NCBI GenBank assembly: GCA_018402765.1
Contig: JAGYIE010000008.1
Coordinates: forward strand, 1 to 38,717
Reading direction: 5' to 3'
Origin: Vicingaceae bacterium
GTDB taxonomy: Bacteria > Bacteroidota > Bacteroidia > Flavobacteriales_E > Vicingaceae
DNA length: 38,717 nucleotides
Positions 32,644 through 38,717 of the stretch are shown here, piece after piece. The first letter of the stretch is position 1. Each line of letters starts with the position of its first letter. The translations under genes were made by a program, and so were the position numbers. The notes beneath the pieces are model-generated. The model searched no databases. It was not told the DNA's origin and was given only the letters and a program-made list of their open reading frames with translations.

Positions 32644-33255
32644 TTATGCGGTTTGTTCTGCTTTTTCTTTGAGTTCACTGAATTTCTCATGCAATTCATC
32701 TTCAATAGGCTTGATTTTGTTCATGCCCCAAATGCGTTTGAGGTCGCACAAGAATTTCTGCACGGCTTTTTCGGTTTGCTCTACCTTATTTGGATCCTCT
32801 TTGATTGCCTTGGGCATCATGTTGGCAATCTTTTTCATGTTATCCTTTAGCTTAGTAGTGAGTTTTCTTTTGACCGGCTTTTTGATTTCCCCCGAAGCCA
32901 TTTTTCGCTTTCGCTCATCACGCAGTTTTCTTCGGCATTCAGCGAGGTAGTCCATGGTTTTTTCCGACTTCTCTACAATCTTTTTGGATTGTGCTTTTTT
33001 GAGCTGCTTTTTTTGTTGCTGCTCTGCCTTATCGCTTAGTTCGTCTTTTAACGTGGAAATATCTTCTTTGAGCAATTCAATGGCGGTTTCACCAATTTGC
33101 TCTGCCATGTCCTTCATGGTTTTATCGTCCGGAAATTCCTTTAAACCTTCCAGTGTTTCATCGTAAATGCTCAAAGCCTCCAGGGAGCGTTCGCTCAATA
33201 CCTTTTTGGCTACACCTTCTTTTTCGAGCAATTTGTATGGATCATTTTTTATCAT
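32644..33255 (-). CDS. Lysine-rich helical protein (203 aa)
   Basis: Almost entirely helical and highly charged. Residues 35-95 form a coiled-coil-like helix with Leu/Ile spacing; 95-145 are strongly basic (RKLRDERKRKMASGEIKKP, KRKLTTKLKDNMKKI); the C-terminus is a shorter helix with DELHEKFSELKEKAEQ. The lack of signal peptide or membrane segment places it in the cytoplasm. It could bind nucleic acid through the basic centre. Neighbour context (helicase gene 26 nt upstream, acidic coiled-coil gene downstream) suggests a replication or assembly role. No family is recognised. Confidence 0.6.
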   Translation of the reverse strand: MIKNDPYKLLEKEGVAKKVLSERSLEALSIYDETLEGLKEFPDDKTMKDMAEQIGETAIELLKEDISTLKDELSDKAEQQQKKQLKKAQSKKIVEKSEKTMDYLAECRRKLRDERKRKMASGEIKKPVKRKLTTKLKDNMKKIANMMPKAIKEDPNKVEQTEKAVQKFLCDLKRIWGMNKIKPIEDELHEKFSELKEKAEQTA

Positions 33256-33281
33256 CGCTTGTATTATTAGTTGTTAATGAA

Positions 33282-36200
33282 TTATGCAGCCTTTTTCAAG
33301 GCTTTGATGCGTTGTAGTCGTTCTTGCATTTGCTTGAAAGCACCACGTAGTTTTCTGATTTTATCGAGCTTATCTGCTGAGCTTTCCAGTACTTCACCTT
33401 TCTTGGCTCGTTTGGTATCGGTCGCTTTTGCCGATTCTCCACCATATACCATCAGTTCAGTTAATACCTTATCGTTGAGAGAGGCAAACTCTTCCACACG
33501 CTCGGCAACCGACTTGGGTTTATAGCCTTTTTGTTCACGCTCTTTGATGATTTCTTCTGCCTTTTGGCTTACCGCCTCGGTTCCGGTTCGCTCTTCTAAA
33601 ATGCGTTGTTTTTCTTCGATTTCTGTATTGATTCTGCCGTTTACCTGCTCAAAATCAAAATTAATGTCGTAGCCTTTGGGCTCCAGTACTTGTTCCAATC
33701 CACGCTTTAAAGTGGCATTGGCTTTTCGCACCGTATCGTAAATGTTTTGATCTCGATAAGTGGTTTGGGTAGTTTCATCCTCCAAATAATCCTTGTAGAT
33801 TTTTAGTACCGTTTCAATGCTTCGGGCTTGTACTTTTATCGGATTACCGTCTTTATCGCTAGTTTTTTGAGGCTTGTAGCGTTCCACTGCCTGATTGATA
33901 TGCTCAATATTGCTATTGAAATTATCACGAGCTGACTTAATATCGGTGAGTACATTTTGCTGATTTTTTAGGCTATTAATTTCATCCTGTATCTGCTCAC
34001 GCTCTTCCATGAGTAGCAATTCAGCCAAAGCCTTTGGATCGGTTACTAATCCCATTTTCAATTCAGAAGGATTGAACTCTTCTAAATTCAGAGCATTGGT
34101 TTTTCCGGCTCTATACCAAATCTCATTGATACGGCTTGTTTTTTCTTCTAATTTTTGAAAGATGAAAGTATCTACACTATCTTCCATCAGTGGATTGACG
34201 ATTCGCACATTGGCATAGCGGTTTCCGAATCGCCAAATACGACCTTCGAGCTGTTTTACATCCGTAGGGTTCCAGTCGAGCCAACAATTGTAAAGTGTAG
34301 TAGCTTTATTCTGTAAGTTGATACCTTCCTTGATGGTCGCACTTCCAATCAGCACTTTGATGGTTCCTGCCAAAAACTTCTCTTTAATACCTTCCTTTTT
34401 TGCAGCACTCAATCCACTTTTGATGATACCAATTTCACTATCCTTAAAGCCAATTTTCTTAATGAGGTATTCACGAATAAGCGGAAAGAAACTTACTCCC
34501 GCATTCATGTAAATCACCTGTCCACTTACATCTTCACCTCGCATTTCATGGAATCGCTTCACGCTTTTGATGCACTCCATGATGTATTTCAGCTTGGGAG
34601 AAGAATCCACGTATTGCTCATAACTTGGATTTTTGTCCGGATTACAAGCATAGAGGTATGGACTTAAGGCTAATTGCCTTGCAAAAGAAAGTCCACGCAA
34701 TATTCTAGCTCCTTCTTCTTCATCAGCCGACATGTTACTTTCATCAATAGACTCCCCTGAAGAACTGTCTTCACTTTCTTCTTCCATACCCATTGGGTTT
34801 ACACAGAAATTGGTGAGGCTTGTTCTACCAGTAACATACAACTCCACATCCTGCATAAAGCCTCTTTGTGTAGGGGTAAGTGGTAAGTTGGTACTGATTT
34901 GCTCTTCGGGTGGAAGGGCTATTACCTGATCTCCTTCACGCTTGTTTGCCATGGGCAACACAATCTTGTTCGGACGTTGGATATTGGCATCTTCACCCGT
35001 TTTATAGGTGATGAATTTGAAAATGAGCGATTGTAAAGCAATAAGGTTGGCAAAACCCATGATGATTTCCTTTCGCTCAGGTTTTAACTTGGCATTGATC
35101 ACCAATTCCAAACTGGTTTTGATATAAGTATCAAAAAACTCCTTGATGTTTTTCACCCCCGATTTTTCCAATTGCTGATAACCAATCAGGGCAAGCATGG
35201 AATAAATTTCTAGCGGTGAATTGGTAAATGGCGTAGCGGTTAAAAGCAGTACGTTTCTCATTTTGTTGTTTCTAAGAATGTACTGGCTAATCATAAAACC
35301 ACGCAAAGCAGTCATGGATGGCTGTCCGGATTTGATTTCATAAGGAGCTCGTTCACGTTTGCCACTTCCTTGCTGTTCGCCTTTTACCTGAGTAAAAGAC
35401 TTTTTCATCGCATGAGCTTCATCAACTACCATGTAATCAAAACCAAGCTCTTCGATGTTTGCCGTTCCACCTTTTACACCACGCCCCATCATCTCTTCAA
35501 TCTTCTCAAAGAGCTTTACTTTTTCACGTTCTTCTTCGGTTCCCTGATTGAGTATATCAAAAAGCTCGTTTCCAATGGTGTCCCACGTTTCATCATTAAA
35601 GGCTAGTCGGTTAAAACCTTCGTAGGTCAATACAGAAATGGAATATTCAGGAACAGGTTGCACCGTTCCGTTTTCATCCATTAAGGGTTCCAAATAATCT
35701 CGACCTAGGTTGTAGAGATCCATCACCTGATATTGAGGTAATACTCCGGTAAGGGTTACTTGTCCTTTTTCCACCACACCTCGCAGTTCCGATAGCCAGT
35801 TTTTATAGGTTTGGTTGGGAACCACAATAAATGGACGTTTGCATTGTCCACTTTCCAAGGCTTGTGCAAGCGATAAAATAGCGGTCATGGTTTTACCCAC
35901 GCCCACATCATAGGCAATACAGCCGGAGCCATGCACACTGATAAATCCAATACCTTCTCGTTGAGCCGGACGGATAAATAATGGTTTGTTTTTGAAAGTA
36001 GCGGAACAGGTAAAGGCTACCGGAATTTTGAAATAATTGATTTCTACATAGCCGTTGTAACGCTCGTTCCAAAGCTGTTCAATTTTTAATTGGTCTTCAC
36101 GAGTAAGTCCCTTTGCCAAAAACTCCACAAAGAAAGTATCGCCTTCCTGTTTGGCATTTTGACGAATACGCAGCTTTTCCTCTTTATCGTAATGCCTTGG

Positions 36201-37547
36201 CGGTGTTCTTTCATCTATGTAATAGGAAATAATATCCCAAGCGGAGGATTTCTTAAATTCATCTTTGGGTTGATTGCGGAGCCATTGTTTAAACGCATCG
36301 GTTAAATCCGTTGTGCCTTCTTGCCATTTCCCTGTGGTGGAATTGTACTCTGTAAAAGCGGTTCCATCTGTTAATGCTCCTACACGAATTTCCTTCCCAA
36401 AAGAAGAAGTTGGCTTGATAAACAAGCGGTTTTCTTTTCTTGGATCGGTTAAAGTCAATTTAGGTGGTTTAACCGCTTCTAGTCCTTTCCATTGGCGGTT
36501 GTATTGCTCTTCACCAAAGGCTTGAATTATGGTTTCCTTTTCACGCAGCAATACCGATTGACGTTTGTAGATGTTTTCAGCATAGTAAAGTACGCTTGGC
36601 ATATAGTCGCCATTGTAGTAGCAAACCACTCCAGCTTTGAGCCATTTATCCAGTTGTTTGCCCACCTCGTTTAAAGGAATTACATATTTCGACCAACCGT
36701 TTTTCTTAGCCAAAATCACCGTTTCGTCATTGTAGCCATTGGTTTTGCGTTTATACCAAACCCACGCTTTGATTTCATCATCGGTAAGTCCTTTGTTGTA
36801 TTGCTGCATGATGTCCTCAAAAGAGAAATTATCCTTTGCAACCACCATGGGAGCATCCGGGTTGATGGCTTTTTGCAGTTCCTTTTCCGCTCGTTCCTTT
36901 TTGGTTTTTTGAACGACTTGCTCAATGTTTTCTTTGTACACTTTATCCTTTACCAAATGCTCCACATCATCTTTGATACTTGATTCAAGAGCTTCCACAT
37001 GTTTTACTGGAACATCTACCGAAGTCACATCAATACCTGCAATCACATCGTCCATAGAGCCTTTAACCTTTGTAGTTGGCTTTCCAAATCGGTCGGTAGT
37101 TTCGTATTGCTCGCCCAATATTTTTGTTGGGTTTTGCTCAAACCAAGCATCACCCATCAGTAAGTTGGGTTGCTCTTTTTGGCTTATGGATTCACTTTCT
37201 TTTACCGTTTCCAGTTCTTTCATTTCAGCTTTGAGCCATGGATAATCCTGTAATACCTCTTCGGGAATTTCTTTCCCTGCTTTAATCGCTTCGGTAATCA
37301 GATATTCATGCTGTTTACCGTCTGCATGATTCAATACCATTGGGCTACCAGTTTTTTCAATCGCCTTGATTTGTTGGTATTCTGTTTTTCGCATTTCCCA
37401 TGCGTACTCAGCAGAAGTAATGTCGTTTGGACCAATAAAGCCTCGTTCTTCTAGTAGTGGATCCATGCTTTTTTGTTTTTTAAGTTCTTCTAATCGTTTG
37501 TTTGCCTCTCGTGCTATTTGGGCAAAGCCTTTATATCCTTGTGCCAT
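33282..37547 (-). CDS. SNF2-family helicase, polyvalent-protein type (1421 aa)
   Basis: SF2/SNF2 ATPase motifs are clear: GVGKT (549-553), DEAH (709-712), LLTATPFTNSP, and motif VI QLEGRIWRFGN starting at Q1099. The N-terminal region (1-500) has the look of large polyvalent proteins, for instance AIKAGKEIPEEVLQDYPWLK, and the C-terminal 300 residues are helical with many charged residues. In phages such as P1 (DarB), a methylase and such a helicase are fused and carried into the cell with the DNA; here the methylase is a separate gene (37840 onward). The role is probably protecting or remodelling incoming element DNA, with anti-restriction as one reading. It has no membrane segment. Confidence 0.85.
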   Translation of the reverse strand: MAQGYKGFAQIAREANKRLEELKKQKSMDPLLEERGFIGPNDITSAEYAWEMRKTEYQQIKAIEKTGSPMVLNHADGKQHEYLITEAIKAGKEIPEEVLQDYPWLKAEMKELETVKESESISQKEQPNLLMGDAWFEQNPTKILGEQYETTDRFGKPTTKVKGSMDDVIAGIDVTSVDVPVKHVEALESSIKDDVEHLVKDKVYKENIEQVVQKTKKERAEKELQKAINPDAPMVVAKDNFSFEDIMQQYNKGLTDDEIKAWVWYKRKTNGYNDETVILAKKNGWSKYVIPLNEVGKQLDKWLKAGVVCYYNGDYMPSVLYYAENIYKRQSVLLREKETIIQAFGEEQYNRQWKGLEAVKPPKLTLTDPRKENRLFIKPTSSFGKEIRVGALTDGTAFTEYNSTTGKWQEGTTDLTDAFKQWLRNQPKDEFKKSSAWDIISYYIDERTPPRHYDKEEKLRIRQNAKQEGDTFFVEFLAKGLTREDQLKIEQLWNERYNGYVEINYFKIPVAFTCSATFKNKPLFIRPAQREGIGFISVHGSGCIAYDVGVGKTMTAILSLAQALESGQCKRPFIVVPNQTYKNWLSELRGVVEKGQVTLTGVLPQYQVMDLYNLGRDYLEPLMDENGTVQPVPEYSISVLTYEGFNRLAFNDETWDTIGNELFDILNQGTEEEREKVKLFEKIEEMMGRGVKGGTANIEELGFDYMVVDEAHAMKKSFTQVKGEQQGSGKRERAPYEIKSGQPSMTALRGFMISQYILRNNKMRNVLLLTATPFTNSPLEIYSMLALIGYQQLEKSGVKNIKEFFDTYIKTSLELVINAKLKPERKEIIMGFANLIALQSLIFKFITYKTGEDANIQRPNKIVLPMANKREGDQVIALPPEEQISTNLPLTPTQRGFMQDVELYVTGRTSLTNFCVNPMGMEEESEDSSSGESIDESNMSADEEEGARILRGLSFARQLALSPYLYACNPDKNPSYEQYVDSSPKLKYIMECIKSVKRFHEMRGEDVSGQVIYMNAGVSFFPLIREYLIKKIGFKDSEIGIIKSGLSAAKKEGIKEKFLAGTIKVLIGSATIKEGINLQNKATTLYNCWLDWNPTDVKQLEGRIWRFGNRYANVRIVNPLMEDSVDTFIFQKLEEKTSRINEIWYRAGKTNALNLEEFNPSELKMGLVTDPKALAELLLMEEREQIQDEINSLKNQQNVLTDIKSARDNFNSNIEHINQAVERYKPQKTSDKDGNPIKVQARSIETVLKIYKDYLEDETTQTTYRDQNIYDTVRKANATLKRGLEQVLEPKGYDINFDFEQVNGRINTEIEEKQRILEERTGTEAVSQKAEEIIKEREQKGYKPKSVAERVEEFASLNDKVLTELMVYGGESAKATDTKRAKKGEVLESSADKLDKIRKLRGAFKQMQERLQRIKALKKAA

Positions 37548-37550
37548 GCC

Positions 37551-37772
37551 TTATGCGTTTTGATGAGCTAATTCCTGTTCAATAAGTGCTATGGCAGAAC
37601 CAATGGGCATGCCTTCTTTGGCTACATAGCGAATAATCATTTCCTCAATTCGGGCATAACCTTTTGGGGTGCTTTGCATTTCACACACGTATTGCCATTT
37701 GTTGGAATCACATTCCTGTAATTCCAATTGAATTAATTTTTTCAGTTCGTTTATAGATGAATTTGTTTTCAT
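37551..37772 (-). CDS. 73-aa hypothetical protein
   Basis: Small soluble helical protein with Cys residues at 20 and 30 (ECDSNKWQYVCEMQ). It lies 3 nt before the helicase start and 67 nt after the methylase stop, in the same direction, with ATG at 37772. The C-terminal part (IEEMIIRYVAKEGMPIGSAIALIEQELAHQ) is helical and could pack on a partner. It has no recognised family. The compact coding context makes it a likely real gene, perhaps an accessory of the helicase. Confidence 0.55.
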   Translation of the reverse strand: MKTNSSINELKKLIQLELQECDSNKWQYVCEMQSTPKGYARIEEMIIRYVAKEGMPIGSAIALIEQELAHQNA

Positions 37773-37839
37773 ATCACTGTCGTTTGAAGTTTTTCACTTT
37801 GCTTTTTTCTTGCTCAGGCGTTTCCTTAATTAATCACCC

Positions 37840-38717
37840 TTAGGGTGTTTTTCGTTTGAATACTATGATGTCTGTACCGATGTCGGTGGTTTTAAACATT
37901 CGAGCAGGAAGCCTGTAAGCATCTACCAAATCTGCTTTGGCTGCTACTTTTTCTTTGAGCTTGTTGTATTTGGAATTGTTACTTAGAAAGGCACTTGGAA
38001 TGATAAATACCAACACACCTCCGGGCAGCAATAAATCCAGTCCACGAGTAATAAAGTACTGATCGTATTCCGTAGCTCCAGTCCATTTCTTTTCGCCCAT
38101 GCCTGCCCATTTCCCTGAAAACTCACCATAGGGCGGATTGCCAATAACCAATTCATATTTAGCTCCACCAAAATCATCTTTCAAGTGCGTATTCCCGGCA
38201 AAAAAGAGGGTTTCAAAAGGCTGCTGATAGATACTGGCATTCGGGTAAATGATTTCTGCAATGCGAACCGAATAGGGATTGATTTCATAACCCACCAATT
38301 CAGCTTCTTTGGGAGCGTATTTGAAAAAGTTTCCAGTTCCACAGGAAGGTTCCAATACTGCACCACCTGAATAACCGAACTTGTATGCCAATCCCCACAT
38401 TTTCTGCACAATAACCTCCGGAGTGAAGTATTCATACAACACACCTTTGCCCGAAGCTCCTTGTTTGATTAAGCCACCGCTTCCGGTATATTGAGCAATG
38501 AACTGTTTGTCCTCTTCTGAATAGGATTCATCTTCGGCATCTTTCTCCACGATAAACTCTTCAATTTGAAGATTCAAATCATATTGATTACTCGGCTTTT
38601 TATCGGGCTTGGATTCAGGTTTAACCGCAGGTGTTTTTTCATTGAGCAGGTAGCGAACTAAATATTCTAGCACACCCGAAGTAGCACCTGGCACTTTCCA
38701 AATCTCATTATCTAAAA
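37840..38717 (-). CDS. N6-adenine DNA methylase, partial (start beyond right edge)
   Basis: The frame remains open to the window edge with no stop; a GTG at 38694 is only a possible internal start, so I treat the gene as partial. Numbering from that GTG, motif I is EPSCGTG (115-121), then YEINP, and motif IV is NPPY (186-189), followed by the LDLLLPGGVLVFIIPSAFL strand typical of type I/II adenine methylases. A Pro/Lys-rich linker lies at 20-38. Together with the 1421-aa SNF2 helicase downstream it resembles the methylase-helicase halves of DarB-like phage anti-restriction proteins, split here into two genes. The stop sits inside a weak CACCC-TTA-GGGTG palindrome. Confidence 0.85.
   Translation of the reverse strand, partial: LDNEIWKVPGATSGVLEYLVRYLLNEKTPAVKPESKPDKKPSNQYDLNLQIEEFIVEKDAEDESYSEEDKQFIAQYTGSGGLIKQGASGKGVLYEYFTPEVIVQKMWGLAYKFGYSGGAVLEPSCGTGNFFKYAPKEAELVGYEINPYSVRIAEIIYPNASIYQQPFETLFFAGNTHLKDDFGGAKYELVIGNPPYGEFSGKWAGMGEKKWTGATEYDQYFITRGLDLLLPGGVLVFIIPSAFLSNNSKYNKLKEKVAAKADLVDAYRLPARMFKTTDIGTDIIVFKRKTP

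Larger units (their letters stand above)
1..38717. mobile_element. Phage-like/integrative element backbone with a defence cargo
   Basis: Minus-strand genes at 1-5954 and 29248-38717 share tight packing, start/stop overlaps and phage- or plasmid-like families: small single-span membrane proteins, a P-loop ATPase with packaging-ATPase features, a SNF2 polyvalent helicase, and two DNA adenine methylases. Between them sit a divergently transcribed minus-strand pair and a plus-strand nine-gene defence operon (6306-29244). No integrase, transposase, portal, terminase, tail or conjugation gene is visible, and both window edges cut genes, so the ends and type of the element are not determined. A tailless membrane-containing phage or prophage is my favoured inference; a plasmid or an ICE remains possible. 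Confidence 0.5.

Noticed and set aside
37835-37847. CACCC-TTA-GGGTG palindrome at the methylase stop as a terminator
   Set aside because: Only 5 bp of stem and no T-run follows on the minus strand.
1-38717. CRISPR array, tRNA or rRNA genes, IS elements
   Set aside because: No regularly spaced repeats, cloverleaf-like segments or transposase motifs were seen on either strand by eye.

Overview
The window reads as a mobile, probably phage-like element from a Bacteroidota (flavobacterial-type) host, carrying a large anti-phage defence cargo. The host call rests on AT-rich coding, the near absence of Shine-Dalgarno sequences, a textbook Bacteroidota promoter (TTTG, 18 nt, TAnnTTTG) before the main operon, and the protein families present. 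No tRNA, rRNA, CRISPR array, transposase or integrase was seen.

Layout. (1) 1-5954, all minus strand: a compact, translationally coupled block. It encodes a membrane-anchored beta-propeller protein (cut by the left edge), an HExxH metallopeptidase-like protein, a 75-aa protein, five small proteins each with one C-terminal membrane anchor, a 295-aa protein with a very acidic N-terminus and an arginine-rich C-terminus (capsid or major-structural candidate), and a 50-aa membrane peptide. (2) 5955-6305: a gene-free stretch with three strong inverted repeats. (3) 6306-7657, minus: a phosphoribosyltransferase and an Abi_C/HEPN-like protein. (4) 7773-29244, plus: a nine-gene defence operon. (5) 29248-38717, minus: an adenine methyltransferase, a P-loop ATPase resembling FtsK-HerA/A32 packaging ATPases, an acidic protein, a DnaA-domain-IV-like protein, two helical proteins, a 1421-aa SNF2 helicase of polyvalent-protein type, a 73-aa ORF and an N6-adenine methylase cut by the right edge.

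How the genes work together. Blocks 1 and 5 lie on the same strand and look like one backbone (membrane and structural proteins, packaging-type ATPase, replication and anti-restriction enzymes). The cargo of about 23 kb separates them. The backbone is best explained as a tailless membrane-containing phage, a prophage or a derived element, but no recognised major capsid fold, integrase or replication initiator is proven here.

The nine-gene operon strongly resembles the methylation-associated defence system (MADS). It has a winged-HTH regulator, an HsdM-like methyltransferase, a two-TRD specificity subunit, a NERD/pseudokinase/kinase/P-loop fusion, an unknown 520-aa protein, and a giant PD-(D/E)XK plus HerA-type ATPase. 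To these are added a PP2C phosphatase, a NERD-SF1 helicase and a helical-repeat protein. A kinase-phosphatase pair controlling nuclease and helicase effectors, with methylation marking self DNA, is the natural reading, but it is inference.
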